Assembly (NCBI GenBank): GCA_037962975.1
Contig: CM075669.1
Span: forward strand, 193,200,501-193,264,500
From: Clitoria ternatea
Lineage: Eukaryota > Streptophyta > Magnoliopsida > Fabales > Fabaceae
Direction of reading: 5' to 3'
Length of the DNA: 64,000 nt
Below the pieces are notes generated by a model. That model had not been told where the DNA came from and did no database searches. It saw only the letters and a list, made by a program, of their open reading frames with translations. This document shows positions 11,251-24,172 of the stretch, one piece after another. The position numbers and the translations under genes are program-made. Each line of letters opens with the position of its first letter. Position 1 is the first letter of the stretch.

Positions 11251-14200
11251 ATGGCGCATCGTCAAAGTATGGAGGCTATAGCCACAGCATTCCAACGCTT
11301 TGCTGATGTGTTTGAAAGGCAAGGCCAAACTCAACCTGAGGATGGCCATGTGCTGGACCGCTTCCTGAAAAGGAAGCCGAGTGAATTCTTAGGAGGACGG
11401 AACCCTGAGACGGCGTTCAAGTGGACTCAGGAATTAGAGAGAATTTTTAGGGGTCTTCGCTGTACCGAAGCCCAGAAGGTGGAATGCGCAGTGTATATGC
11501 TGCGAGATGAAGCGGAGAATTGGTGGAAGATAGCCAGGAGCCGATTCCCCGAAGATGACAATCAACTGACGTGGAACGATTTCAAGGCCTGCTTCCTAGA
11601 CAAATACTTTCCCGACACAGTGAGGAGTCGGAAAGAGCTGGAGTTTATGGAGTTAAAACAGGGTTCCATGACTGTGGAAGAATACGCGACCAGATTTGAA
11701 GAATTGTGCCTATTCTATCCGCCCTTCCAGCAGCCGGGAACGGAGCACTCCAAGTGTCTTAAGTTTGAGAACGGACTGAGATCGGATATCAAGAGGGCCT
11801 GTAGATACCATGAAATCCGGAGTTTCCCTGCCTTAGTGAACAAGTGTAGAATATTCGAAGAGGATGACAGGGCCCATTCGGGCCAGTGCAGCAGAGCCAA
11901 CCAACACCTGAGGCCTCAGCAATCACGTTTCAAGAGGCCAGGGAACGTGAGGAGGAATGAACCCTTCACCAGATATCAGAACCATAATGACCGAGGGAGA
12001 CAGACGAGTGGGCGACCAAGGTATGGCGGATGCTTTAAATGTGGCGGTGATCATTTTGCTAAGGAATGCAATGATACAAATGTTAAATGCTACCACTGCG
12101 GAGAGAAGGGACACGTTCGCCCGGACTGCCCCCAACTCCGCCAGGCAAACACCAATGTGCGTCAAGGAGGATTTCAAGATCGAACCAGAGTGAATGATAA
12201 CCAACGACCTGGTGGCAGAGGCAACGGAACCAGAGGAAATATGATGCATGCCCCGAACAGTCGAGAGAGGAACACCGGCCTAACAGCGACAGGAAGGATC
12301 TACACCATCAATGCAGAGGATGTTGCACCGGTAAACGATCTAGTACAATGTAAGTGCTCACTTGGAATGAATACGCTTAATGTTGTTTTCGATTCGGGGG
12401 CAACCCATTCTTTTATAGCTGATGAGTGCGTGAAACGGTTGAAGCTACCAACTGTGTCTATGAACCGGACTTTAGAAGTGGCCAGCCCCACTGGCCCTAG
12501 TGTATTCACATCGTCAATATGTAAAAATGTAGCATTTGAGTTGTATGATCGGAGTTTCACCTTCGATCTGATTTGCATGCCCTTAAAGGGTCTTGATATT
12601 GTGCTTGGAATAGATTGGCTTTCAGCCAATAAGGTATTAGTAGATTGTAGAAACCGAGAGATAGTTTTCCCAAAACAACCCACTGAAGATGGCACGGCAC
12701 AAGGTATAACCCAACTATTTATGATGCTTTGTCTAACCAAAGATGAGAATGAGCCCCTAGTGAACGAAATTCCGGTTGTCTGCGAATTCCCAGAAGTGTT
12801 CCCAGAGGACGTCCCGAGTGTGCCTCCCCATAGAGAAGTTGAATTCTCTATAGACTTGATCCCTGGAGCCGAACCGGTCTCCAGTGCACCCTACAGAATG
12901 TCCTCAACTGAATTGGTAGAGTTGAAGAAACAAGTGGATGAGTTACTTGAGAAGCAGTTCATTAGACCAAGCGTGTCACCATGGGGCGCACCTGTGCTAC
13001 TTGTTAAGAAGAAGGATGGCAGCATGAGACTTTGTATAGATTATCGACAGCTTAACAAACTCACAATCAAGAATCGATACCCACTGCCTAGAATTGATGA
13101 TTTAATTGACCAGCTGCGTGGAGCCTCAGTCTTCTCAAAAATCGACTTACGATCGGGATATCACCAAATCCGAGTGAAGGACTCGGACATTCCTAAAACT
13201 GCCTTTAGGACTAGGTATGGTCACTATGAGTATGTAGTGATGCCGTTCGGTGTGACAAACGCCCCTGCTGTTTTCATGAATTACATGAACAGCATATTCC
13301 ATTCCTTCTTAGATCGGTTTGTTGTTGTCTTCATCGATGATATTCTAGTTTATTCTAAGACATCTGAGGAGCATGAAGGACATCTCAGGGCGGTACTCCA
13401 AGTGTTGAAGGAGAAGCAATTGTTTGCAAAGCTTTCAAAGTGCGAATTTTGGATGGATGAGATCCAATTCCTCGGGCATGTGATCTCCAAGCGAGGCGTC
13501 TCGGTGGATCCTGCGAAGGTAGCTGCTGTAATAGCGTGGGAGAGGCCCAGATCGATCTCGGAAATAAGGAGTTTTATGGGCTTGGCAGGTTATTATAGAA
13601 GATTCATCGAAGGTTTTTCTAAGTTAGCATTACCTCTGACTAAATTGACTCGGAAGAACGTTCCTTTTGTGTGGAGTCCGGAGTGTGAGAGCAGCTTCCA
13701 AGAACTGAAGAATAAGTTGACAACTGCTCCGGTGTTAGCATTACCTGAGTTACGAGAAAGCTTCGTGGTCTATTGTGACGCGTCCGGACTCGGATTAGGA
13801 TGTGTACTCATGCAGAAAGATCGAGTGATAGCATATGCCTCTCGACAATTGAGACCCCACGAACAACATTATCCGACCCATGACTTGGAGTTGGCAGCAG
13901 TGGTTTTTGCATTGAAAATCTGGAGGCATTACTTGTACGGATCCAAATTTGAAGTGTACAGCGATCATAAGAGCCTTAAATACCTATTCGACCAAAAGGA
14001 CCTGAACATGAGGCAGAGAAGATGGATTGAGTTTTTGAAGGACTATGATTTCGAGTTGAAATACCACCCAGGTAAGGCAAATGTCGTAGCAGACGCATTG
14101 AGTCGAAAATCCCTCCACATAGCAGCCATGATGGCAAAAGAAGTTGAGTTGTTGGAGCGGTTCCGAGACATGAACTTGCATGTTGACGCCCCTTCCTCTC

Positions 14201-15681
14201 AGAAGATGACGATCGGTACGCTGAGGATTGCCAACGAATTCTTAAAATCCGTGTACGAGCAGCAATAGGCGGACTCTTACCTAGCTGAAATGAAGGAAAT
14301 TCAGGCTAGAGGAAAGGATTTATCCTTGGCAGAAGGGTCAGATGGGATCTTCCGGGTGAGGAACAGAATATACATACCAAGTGAAGGAAGATTGAGAAGA
14401 ATGGTGCTTGATGAAGCCCACAAAAGCCTACTCAGCATTCACCCAGGAACCACGAAGATGTACCACGACTTGAGGAGACAGTTTTGGTGGCCCGGACTAA
14501 AGAAGGATGTGGCAGAGTACGTGGCCCGGTGTATCACTTGTCAGAAATCGAAGGTAGAGCACCAAAAACCGTACGGTGCAATGCAGCCTCTAGAAATCCC
14601 CGTGTGGAAATGGGACTCAATTGCGATGGATTTTATCATGGGATTACCCAAAAACCGAGCGGGCCATGATGCCATTTGGGTCATTGTTGACAGATTGACG
14701 AAGAGTGCACACTTCTTACCTGTAAACATGAAGTACCCATTGCATAAATTGGCTCGAATCTACATTCAAGAAGTTATTCGACTGCATGGCATACCTACTT
14801 CCATCGTCTCAGATAGGGACCCTAGGTTTACGTCCAGGTTTTGGACCAGCATGCATCAAGAACTGGGGACGAAGCTTTGGCTTAGTTCTGCCTACCACCC
14901 CCAATCGGATGGACAATCCGAGCGAACGATTCAGAGTCTAGAAGACTTATTGAGAGCGTGTGTGTTAGAGTACGGTGGGGACTGGGAGCAGTACCTTCCC
15001 TTGATCGAGTTTACGTACAACAACAGCCATCATCACAGCATTGGCATGGCACCTTACGAGGCATTATATGGGCGTAGATGCCGAACCCCACTCTGTTGGT
15101 CGGAAGCGGGTGAAAGTCTACTATTGGGACCAGACATCGTGAAGCAAACCACAGAACAGATCCGAGTAATAAGGGAGAAGATGAAAGCATCACAAGACAG
15201 GCAGAAGAGCTACCATGACAAGCGCATCAAGCCATTGGAATTTTCAGTCGGAGATCGAGTGTTTCTGAGAACCTCTCCGAGTAAAAGAGTTGGACGAGCC
15301 TTAAAAAGTGGGAAGTTAAGCCCTCGCTACATCGGACCTTATGAGGTAGTAGGACGGATTGGCTCCGTGGCATACCGCCTCGCGTTACCAACTCACTTGT
15401 CCCGATTACACAACGTTTTTCATGTGTCTCAGCTAAGGAAGTATTTGCATGACCCCAGCCACACGATGCCTGACGACGAGGTAGAGATCAAGGAAGACCT
15501 AACCACTGTGACTACACCGGTTGGAATTGTGGATCAATCGGTAAAACGCTTAAGAAACAAGAACGTAAGGCTGGTTAAGGTGGAGTGGCAGCAAGGCAAG
15601 ATCACCTCCTACACGTGGGAACGCGAAGACGCCATGCGACAGCAGTACCCCGAATTGTTTACCTACGTAAGTACCGACTGA
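11251..15681 (+). pseudogene. Tekay-type Gag-Pol with one nonsense codon
   Basis: Single Gag-Pol frame of 1477 codons including the stop, interrupted only by TAG at 14266-14268 (codon 1006). Order of domains: Gag capsid (about 1-220); two zinc knuckles (CFKCGGDHFAKEC about 261-273, CYHCGEKGHVRPDC about 280-293); protease with DSGATHSF (D about 381); reverse transcriptase with VVMPFGVTNAPAVF and catalytic FIDD (about 694-697); RNase H (YCDAS, D about 843; HDLELAA); then, after the stop, integrase with its HHCC site, catalytic D, D and E at codons near 1127, 1188 and 1224 (35 residues between the last two), a GPY module and a chromodomain-like tail. The stop separates integrase from the rest. 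Copy 2 has CAG at this codon. The start was chosen as the first ATG of the frame, shared by both copies. Confidence 0.93.
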
Positions 15682-15699
15682 ATTTCGGGGACGAAATTC
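15680..15699 (+). other. Hairpin with GGGA loop before polypurine tract
   Basis: GAATTTCGGGGACGAAATTC: two perfect 8-base arms around a GGGA loop, which fits the GNRA tetraloop pattern. It overlaps the gag-pol stop codon (15679-15681) and ends about 19 bases before the 3' LTR. It is also present in copy 2 (52442-52461) and, with altered arms and loop, in the older element (46584-46603). Confidence 0.7.
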
Positions 15700-15718
15700 T
15701 TTTTCAGTGGGGGAGAAC
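15700..15718 (+). other. Polypurine tract, Tekay copy 1
   Basis: The purine-rich stretch CAGTGGGGGAGAAC directly abuts the 3' LTR. It is the expected RNase-H-resistant primer for plus-strand cDNA synthesis. Confidence 0.8.
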
Positions 15719-18366
15719 TGTAACATCCCCGTTTTAAAATTAAATGTTGAATGAAGAATAAACCATTAAGACTTGATTCCAACCAGAAAATAACTGTTAA
15801 TTGTATTTAACTAAGTAGATTTAAGCCACTAAAATATGAAAATGGTGATGGTCAGGGGATGGAGTGGAGTGCACGTGGCTGCTGCAGCACACACTCTCCC
15901 ATCCCACTCTTCTCTTATTCATGCGCATGTACACACCTATATATATATCGTGAGCCTGTAGTGAGGAACGCACTTACTCTTTCTTTAGACTCTCTCCTCC
16001 GTCACTTCATCCTCTACTTCCTCTCTTCGTCTCCATTCTTCTTCTTCTTCTATCTTACTCTTCGCTCCTGGAGGTCTTGGTTGCAGTACTGGAGAACGGA
16101 TCACACTTCATCCCAAAATCAGGTGCAGGATACGACAAAGCCAAGGAAGACCGAACGAACCAGGAGAAAGACATCGGACCCAACGACAAGAACGGAAAAG
16201 GTTTCTGAGGTTCTTCTAAAGGTAGGGGGCGCTTGCATGTCGAATGCATGGTCTAAGAACGGTACCGGATGAATGTATTGTTGGGTGCGGGTGTGTGTGT
16301 GCGTGTTTTTATAATCATTAGAACTGATGCTGTGCATGTGTGCATGTATTCACAATTACTAAAACTGATGCATGATTTGAGATCCTGATAGTGATCTTCG
16401 TGGCGATGGCGTAGTCTGCTCGTGGATGATAATGATGGATCTATTTTGTTGTCACTATGAAAAGTATGTATGTGCATGTTCTTAATTGGATTGCTCAATG
16501 TTGTTAGTCTGATGACCGATTGTAACATGCGCTGGTGTGACTGACTGAATGATGACGAGTAGTGGAGGATATTCGTTCCTACTTAATGACTACGGTAATG
16601 TGTTCATGGCGCAATGATGTGTAATAATGAATGTGTTAGTTGCATGAGTAAGAGTGGGGTGACCCATGGAAGGTCGAGAACCCCAAGGGAAACGACTTCC
16701 AGTTACCAACCCTGGCTAGATCCCAATAGAGCTCGTGGTAGCCGTTGGAGCTAGAGAAGAGAGTCTCGAGACGCCGTGGGGAGGCCGGTGCCACCTGGTA
16801 AGAGCTGAGGGACGAGGGGCCAAAAGAAAAGGGGGCCGTAACTGAGAGTCTTTTCCCGAGTCGGATCCGCAGGCATGCATATAGAAATAAGGCTGATTGT
16901 GGTGATGTACAAATCTATATATGTGCATGTGTATGATTTTGAATGCATGAATATATATATTTAGATGTGGAATAAACTCTGTGAATTATGAGTGTCATGA
17001 ATGTTGTTTGAATTGTATGAATTTGGTTACTTGAGAAAGGTTGAATGATAGCAGGAGCGTGTACTGACGCTGATACCGAGTCTGTGAGTATCATTTTACA
17101 TGTAAAAGCTCACCCCTGCAGTGGCCATTTTCAGTGAATGTCTCTCGTGAGGAGGATCAAAAGCAGAGCTGGAATGCTGGGCGGAGTGCTGATGCATTTC
17201 GAAGGTTTAATTAAGGCGTTGTTAGATGAGGCCCGGACTGGCTCATACCGGATGTTAATGTTTTTGGGGATGAATAGAACTTTACGGGCAAGGAAAAGTC
17301 TGATTTTGTATTGTAAATATTGACGTGCACTTTTATGTATATATATATATGGATGTATGGTTTTGGTGTGCGTGATGCTATGTGCTGCCTTGTTTCCTAA
17401 TTATGCTTTAATAGATACACAGGGACAGTCTGATTGAGCAGGTTATAGCTAGGTCCGAATGAACCGAGAATTGTCTTAGGAAAATTTATGTCGGATACGC
17501 TGGGCGGAGTCGTACCCCGCCCGAAGTGTGGGAGCAATTCGCCCAAGCGCGAGGACTCACGCTGAAGCGAGTAATTACCAGAGCGAGATATCGACCATTA
17601 TCCTTTCCTATCCGTTGCGATGCTAACACAATCCAGACCCCGATGTTGACCCCGAATTGGTCGTTATGGCTAAGTCCGCCCAGGCGTCGTCATACTTAGT
17701 TGAGCTGGGTGGAATAGGTTCAGATCCCTCCTTTCTCCACAACCTACTAACGTATATGTACCCTGTAACTTCTCATTTCCTGAGTGAAAGGCGAGTGTGA
17801 GGATTTACTTAGTAAACCCTTGTCCATACCCGATGGAGGAAATTACCTTGTAGTTGTGTTAAAGAGGCGTTATGTAGATTTCGTTTAGGCGGCGTCATAC
17901 CTCGCCCAAGTAACTAGGGCAGCCCGCCCAAGATAAATATACCCCGCCTAGCCAAGTAGGATGATTCTAACTTCGCCTTTCCACCAAATGCTAAGCGTGT
18001 GAATGTATTAACATATTTCCCTTATCTATTCCTCCTGTGGAGTGACCAGTATTTCTTGAAGGGAAGCCTCAGTGCGAAATCTCCTCTATCCGCTGCTGTA
18101 TTACCATACTCCGCCTGGACGGTGTAAGACCCCGTCTGAGCGAATAAACGGTGTTGTGCAATCCGCCCTAGTGTTGGTGCGTTACGATAAACCCATCGAG
18201 CCGGCCCCAGTTTTTTTAGCTTCCCTGTAGGTAGCTTTATGCGCGTGAATGTTCTTAGTTTTCCCCATTGCCTGCTCCCTTCTACATCAAATGTTACGTG
18301 ACTGTTTTTGTGAAAAATTTTCTCATATTTTGGGATTTATTAGTTGCAAATAATTAGGGTGTTACA
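15719..18366 (+). repeat. 3' LTR, Tekay copy 1
   Basis: Same length as the 5' LTR and, on my reading, different from it at one position (G at 17822, A at 10422). It is followed by the second TAAGC. Confidence 0.95.
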
Positions 18367-18371
18367 TAAGC

Positions 18372-18625
18372 CACACGCATAATGCAAGTAGATAGTAAAG
18401 GGCTCTTTTTCCACCTTGTGTATGGCAAAAATCCATAGTGCGATAGACATCTGCAAAGACAGTAGTGATGGGATTTTCAAAATTAAGGTTACGAGCAAGG
18501 AAAACATCAATAACATCATAGTCCACATAGTTGTCAATGTTTGGGAACAGAATAACACCATAAATGGTGATGGTCAAGGTGTCCATGAAAGCTTCCCAAT
18601 CTTTTTTCTCATCTAGAATATGCAT
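18372..18625 (-). pseudogene. Tat/Ogre ORF1, N-terminal part
   Basis: Minus-strand N-terminal piece of the Tat/Ogre upstream frame, readable from MHILDEKKDWEAFMDTLTI. It shows the family hallmarks IYGVILFPN, a V-D pair in NYVDYDVIDVF and FADVYRTMD. It stops at 18372 because Tekay copy 1 inserted here, and it continues at 8313. The true start may lie further upstream (towards 18700), but no clean frame is visible. Confidence 0.75.
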
Positions 18626-19404
18626 ATGTTTCTCAAAATACTCTCAGGCAAATCCCGAGGTCTGATTTCTATTCAACTATGAATTTCTTAACACTTTCAG
18701 GTTGATCTGCTTCCTTAGTTCAGTCACATTGGTCCCACAACCATCTGATCCCATGTTAACTTTCATATTCTCTTACAAAGACACTTACGAAGTTTCAGAT
18801 AACCTCCTGAAAAAAAGAAAGGAAAAGGAAAGGGAATCAGTTCATGAACACGATATGCCCCGTTGATTATTATTCCCTTAGTACCTTGCTTTCAAAATGT
18901 TTTCCTCATATCCGAAGGGAGTAATGATTAATGAAGCTCATGGTAAAATTGGGAGAAAAAAATTACGGGCTTTTCGATTGTCCTTAAAGGATTTGTAGCT
19001 TTGCATGATTTTTAACGATTCAGAAAGTCTATATCCTAAGACTTGAAGGTGAACATGAACGCGTATAACACGAAGGAACCACTTGCCCATTGAGGAATCA
19101 TCGTTTAGGAAAAGAAAGGTTTATTTTTTAGAACGATGATCCATCGAAAGGGTAAGTGATCCAATGGTTTTAGTTTGAGAAAGAGATAAATTTTACAAAG
19201 GTAAAGGGAATGGTTGCCCCTCTATGCCCTAACTTGGGTTCATCTGAAAGCCTTTTATTGGTATCTAAAGTTTTTCTAACAGTTAGATCTCATATTTCGT
19301 GGTTGTTCTAATATAGCTAAAGGTCACTCGAGCTAAGAACCTACCCATGATGTTGGCCACAACAGTAGGAAGTCTACTAGGCGTGGGACGCCATGAATAA
19401 GTCA
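18626..19404 (-). other. Tat/Ogre leader region, inner part
   Basis: No gene recognised. By position this is the untranslated (or formerly N-terminal coding) part of the Tat element between ORF1 and its 5' LTR. It is interrupted at 19410 by a solo LTR and continues at 63019. Confidence 0.5.
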
Positions 19405-19409
19405 CGCTC

Positions 19410-21089
19410 TATAACATCCCTAATTTTATATAAATGATTAAATATTAGGAATAAATATTAAATAATTACCTGTGGATTAATTAATATACAAAATATTGAA
19501 AATAATTAAATTAAAAATTTTGGGGGTTACTCATGAATTATTGAGGCTTTATATGTTGAGATTATAGCCGATTAAAATATGAGTGTTAGAACAAGTATCT
19601 CCGATTGAGGTACCATTGGTCAGGACTGTTAAGAATATTATTGGGAATCCAAATATGTATTCAAAATAATTTTTAGATAAGGTATTGAGCCTGAACGGAG
19701 ATCCTGTTTGAATTAAAACGGAGAAGCTTTAATGAAAGGATAAAATAAAATACTAAAACCCTCCTTTTTCCCTTCTCATTCACGTTGCCTTTTCTTCTTC
19801 TCCCTTCATACTCTCTTTTCTCTTCATTCTCCATTTTCCCGCTCATCTTCTTTATCCTCAAAAAACCATCAAGTGGTGTGTGTGCCCTTTTGCTTTCGTT
19901 TTCATCTTCATCAAGCAAGAAGGAGCTTGTGGTTTAGAAGCTTTCTTCCTCCTTCTCCCTCTCTGATTTCATCACTCCCCCTCTCTCTAATAGAGCTCAC
20001 TCATTCTTGGCTTGAGGTAAAGTTTCCTCACCATTTTTCTTGAGCTCTAGCCCTAGGTTATGGGCTATTATGGTTTTTGAGAGTGTATTGTATGTGGGTT
20101 GGCAATGGAAGGCATTAATGATGTGAAAACCTAAAGTCAGGTGCTTTAAATGTAAGTTTTAAGTGGGTAATCATGGGTACACAAAATTAGCATTTAAGAT
20201 GATGGGAAATGTTGAATATAATTGATGGTTGTTGGGTTTTTAATGAAACCCTAGCTTTGTAAATTGGGGGAATATGAATTATAGGTGGATATACATTTAT
20301 TATTGATGGGAAATGTTATTTATGATAGGTAATAACAATTAATGATGGTGAATGGTTGATAATGGTTGTTAGGAACCATTAATGTAGGAACCCATTATTA
20401 GGCATGGCATTGAAAAGGCATAATAATGGATGAAAACACCTAACCCATGGTAGTTGTGGTAGGTGAATGAAATAAATGAGGTTGAGAATCGAAGTGGTAT
20501 AAAACACCAATAAATAAATATGAGTACTTGAATCTTGGTAGTTGAAATAAAAATTAATTGTGTGGTATATGGCATAATGTAGGAAACGACCCCATCAATG
20601 AGGCGGGACCATCGGACCACGTTGATTTCTACTTCTCTTGAGGTGGGAGAGGGTAACATCTCTAAATGCTTGCTTTCATCCATTAGTGATACGTGTATAT
20701 GATTGTGTTATGCTAATTTGGCGTGGATGAATGATTTGATGATTACTTGATTGAAATGCATTTAGAGTGAATGGTGTTATGTGGCCTATGTTGTGGGATG
20801 TTGATTATGTTGTTGAATTGACTCATGATTAGTGAGAGTTGTTGTTAATGGTTTGGAACCATGATTGTATTGATTTCAATATTATTGAACACGCCATGAT
20901 ACATGAATTGATGAATTATGATTGCCACTAACTAGTATGTGTATGAAATCCAATGAATGTTGGTGATGGTTGAAAATGATGAGAACCTAGAGTTCCACTA
21001 AAGTGTTGACGATGAATTGTTGATGTGGAGTGGCATTTAGGATGCATAGTGTGAAAATGCATTTGAATTGCATTGCATTGCATCCATGG
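19410..21089 (+). repeat. Solo LTR, left half
   Basis: Left part of a lone LTR of about 3.94 kb that resumes at 60759. It begins TATAACATCCC, a changed form of the usual TGTAACATCCC. The flanking duplication is CGCTC at 19405-19409 and 63019-63023. The block at 19590-19700 (CAAGTATCTCCGATTGAGG ... GAGATCCTGTTTG) is clearly related to 21262-21395 and 46800-46925 in the LTRs of the broken Tekay element, so it belongs to a sister family. A pyrimidine-rich tract lies at 19760-19990. The left half ends where the broken Tekay element inserted (CATGG). Confidence 0.85.
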
Positions 21090-22074
21090 TGTAACATCCT
21101 AAATTTTAAAATAGAGAATTAATTTAATGAGATAAATATTGAATAATTGAATGTGAACTATTTAATGTCCCAAAATATCAGAAACAATTTAATTAAGACT
21201 TTTGGAGACTGTTAGTGATTTATTGAGATCGGATAAACAGGAAACTAACCCGGATAAAATATGGGTGTCGGACCAAGTATCTCTGATTGAGATGCCGTTG
21301 GTCAGGGCCGTAGATAATATTACTGGGAGTTCGGATGTGTGTTCGGAATAATTTTTAAAATGAGTATTGAGCCCGACCAGAGATCCTGTTTGTAGTAAAA
21401 TGATGAAATATTAATGAATGGATGAAAATTAAAAGCAAAAACCTTCGTTTTCCCCTTTCATTCTCATTCATGTGCTGAACCACTTGGCAAAATACTCTTT
21501 TCTTCTTCTTCTCTTATTCTCTTCGTCTCTTTTCCCTCTCTAACCCTAAGCCAGGGTGCTACCCTCCATTCTCCCTCTCATTTTCGTTTCATAAAGGCTT
21601 GGAGAAGGCTTGGAGCTTGAAGTTCTTCCTCCCTTCTTCTCCTTAATTTCGTGTGACTCCCTTTTCTTTTGAGAACTCTTCTATTACTTCACTTGAGGTA
21701 AGATTTTAGCCATTTTTCAAGAATATGAACCTTTAGTTATGTGTCCTTAATGTTAAGAAAGTATTTAATGTATGTGGGTTACTAGGAGAAGCTTTAAATG
21801 TAGAAACCCTAAGGTGGGTGTCATAGATACAAGCTTTAAATGGTATTAATAGGGTAGATACATTTATGGTTGGAAGGAGATGAGAATGTATGATTATTTT
21901 TGAATGTTAATGAGTTTGGTGGAAACCCTAACTTATGAAATTGGAGGAAATGGGTAATGTGAGCAGAAAAACATTAATTAATGGTGAAAGTGTCATTAAT
22001 GTTGGAGTATAATCATAAATGATGATTGAATATGGTGGTTGGAAACCATAAATGAAAAACCCACTTAGAATGAG
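21090..22074 (+). repeat. 5' LTR of older Tekay element, left part
   Basis: Non-coding. Contains the shared promoter-proximal block at 21262-21395 and a pyrimidine-rich tract at about 21440-21690. It is cut by the Athila insertion (ATGAG at 22070-22074). The uninterrupted counterpart is 46622-47606. Confidence 0.9.
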
Positions 22075-23062
22075 TGTTAGACCCGGATAATATAATGTTG
22101 TAGAAAACTTGTTAACTTTGTTTTACTGTTGGGTCTTTTAATTGGCAAGCGCACCAATCGTTTGTAGTTTTCAAAATTTAGATATTGTTCCACTGGGATT
22201 GAAAGTCCAATAGTTACAGTAATTTTCTAGTTACTATGGTAAATTTATGAAAACTTATACACAAAAGAATAATTTATATACAATTTATACAATATTTACA
22301 AGATGGCATAGTTGAGTTGTTCATGTGGTAAAAAGAGAATAATGATCTATCTAAGAAGTTGAGTTGCAATTTAGAATAACTAAGATACTTGAGATAAAAC
22401 ACAGATAGACAAATTATGTCGGAAATTGGATCCCTAATCTAGAATAACAATGAGGAACTCAAGACATGCATATTTAATCATTAAGTTTCATGTCATTGCA
22501 GCTTAAATTCATTATAACCGATCCCTCGTGATATAAATTCTAAGAATTCACCGTAAAGTCCGATCCCTCATGAGCTTTCTCAGTAAAAACTTGCATTAAG
22601 TCCTAGCCTTATGGCAATAATGGTTAACAACCCCTATAGAATTGAGATACCAAGGGTATTCCAACTTTTACTTTCGTCAATACAAGTTTCAATACGGCAT
22701 GAATAATCATTCTCCCATTTGACATTCACACTAATAAAACAAGTTTCAATACACATGAAAATCATTCTCCCGTTTGACATTCATATTAATAAAAGATTGA
22801 AATACTAACATGGACTTGAATCATAAACATGCAGAGGTCGAATTCACAACATCATACTCAATAGATTAGTTCACCAATTCCAACATAAACAAATTAGTTA
22901 CACATGGTGAAAGTAAAAACAACACTTACAGTGATTGACATTACAAAGGCGATGGAAACTTCACGATACAACGATTTCAATACTACACAACACTCTCAAG
23001 TATCTAGAAAACTATTGTAGAACTAAAAATCACAAAAGAAACACTCAAACTCGAGTGTATAA

Positions 23063-23280
23063 CACTAGTACAAAATAGGGCTTTTACACCGGGGATTTTA
23101 CACTAGTTATAAAAATAACCGGTGTAAATATTAATGCGGTGGTATTTTTGTAAATATATACTTTCTTTACACCGGTTAACTAAATAAACCGATGTAAAAA
23201 ATAATATTTATACCGGTTTGTATGTTTAGCAGGTGAGAAAAAGGATATATCTCACCGGTCCAAATTTAGAACCGGTACAA
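23063..23280 (+). repeat. CACTA left terminal and subterminal repeats
   Basis: Terminal inverted repeat followed by alternating TTACACCGG and ACCGGTGTAAA words at short intervals. In CACTA elements, subterminal words of this kind are transposase binding sites. Confidence 0.8.
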
Positions 23281-23345
23281 TAGGCAAATTAAAATCCTGT
23301 GAAATTGGAAACCCCTCTTTTCTAATTTCGCTCCTCACTTTCGAA

Positions 23346-23493
23346 CCCCCTTTGTCCCCCTCGAACTTCTTCACTCTTTTCTCCCTCTCGAGACTTTTCT
23401 CCTTCTCAAACCCTCTTCACCCTCTCGAAACTCTTCTCCTTCTTGATCCCTCTTCACCCTCTTCTCCTTCTTCACACTCTTCTCCCTCTCGAT
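23346..23493 (+). repeat. Pyrimidine-rich imperfect tandem repeat
   Basis: Repeats of the type CCCTCTCGAAACTCTTCTCC / CTTCTTCACCCTC, almost purely C and T on the plus strand. It lies just upstream of the F-box fragment and could be its captured 5' leader. Frames across it are low-complexity artefacts. Confidence 0.55.
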
Positions 23494-23571
23494 TGGCTTT
23501 TCAACACAAACACAAACTCCTAAAGCCTCCAGGTTCCACAAATGCAATAGGTACCTCTCCACGCGCGTACC

Positions 23572-23685
23572 ATGGGTGTTTTCGTCTCCGGCACCTTGCA
23601 CTGGGTCGTCACTCAAGAACTCGAGCCAGATCAACCGGATTTGGTCATCGCGTTTGATCTACGCGCCAACTTCTGTGAAGTGCCT
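23572..23685 (+). pseudogene. Captured F-box protein fragment (FBA domain)
   Basis: The plus strand encodes MGVFVSGTLHWVV, then an acidic stretch, then DLVIAFDLRANFCEVP. This is the characteristic G-hydrophobic-LHW ... AFDL ... F-EVP pattern of the F-box associated domain in plant F-box/kelch-type proteins, which select substrates for SCF ubiquitin ligases. Only about 38 residues are present; the F-box itself and the rest of the associated domain are missing, and the frame runs into unrelated sequence. It lies inside a CACTA element, so I read it as transduplicated host sequence and not as a gene. No partner gene remains in the window. Confidence 0.7.
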
Positions 23686-24172
23686 AAATTGCTATGGTGT
23701 AAAACCCTTATTCTACCTCATTGTCACCTCTCCAATAAAACCCTCTCTGTAACCTTAGACTGCATAACAACACCATAACCTTCGTCACAGCCCTCGAAGT
23801 GAATCCTCTCGGGGTAAGTCACTCCTTCACTCATTTTGTCACATTCATCCTTGCTAGTCTTTCGATTCATCATTTCCTTATTTTTATTTTTTGTTATATT
23901 CCATATTCCATTTGTATGCAATCATTCGATTGTTAAATGTATTTCAATTTCCTTCCTTTATCTATGTTTATGTCAGAGTTTCTTGCAGACAATATCATAT
24001 TGCAGAATTTAATGTTTATTCATAATTCACCTATTAGAATTAAAGTTGATGTTTGTTATTCTTGTACCTTGGTTTATGTTTTTAATCCCAATTTTTGATT
24101 CAATGTTTTTCTTTTTCTATTTTAATTTGTTTTTTGTTGTCTAATTTGTATTAGACAGGATGATACAGAACA

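Larger units (their letters stand above)
8319..18366 (+). mobile_element. Tekay-type LTR retrotransposon, copy 1, full length
   Basis: A structurally complete 10,048-bp Ty3/gypsy chromovirus. LTRs are 8319-10966 and 15719-18366 (2648 bp each), starting TGTAACATCCCCG and ending GGGTGTTACA. The target-site duplication is TAAGC at 8314-8318 and 18367-18371. The primer site TGGTATCAGAGC at 10970-10981 fits initiator methionine tRNA; a purine tract precedes the 3' LTR. One gag-pol frame (11251-15681) carries a single nonsense codon at 14266-14268. The two LTRs appear identical except for A/G at 10422 versus 17822, so the insertion is recent. It sits in the Tat ORF1. Lineage (Tekay/Del) is inferred from the long LTRs, the primer site and the chromodomain-like C-terminus ending in WEREDAMRQQYPELF. 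Confidence 0.95.

Noticed and set aside
19673..19918. Charged 81-residue minus-strand frame in the solo LTR
   Set aside because: Antisense to a pyrimidine-rich leader tract; composition alone explains it.
23352..23657. Serine/proline-rich protein gene in the CACTA element
   Set aside because: It is a translation of the pyrimidine repeat; the only credible coding piece is the F-box associated fragment in another frame.
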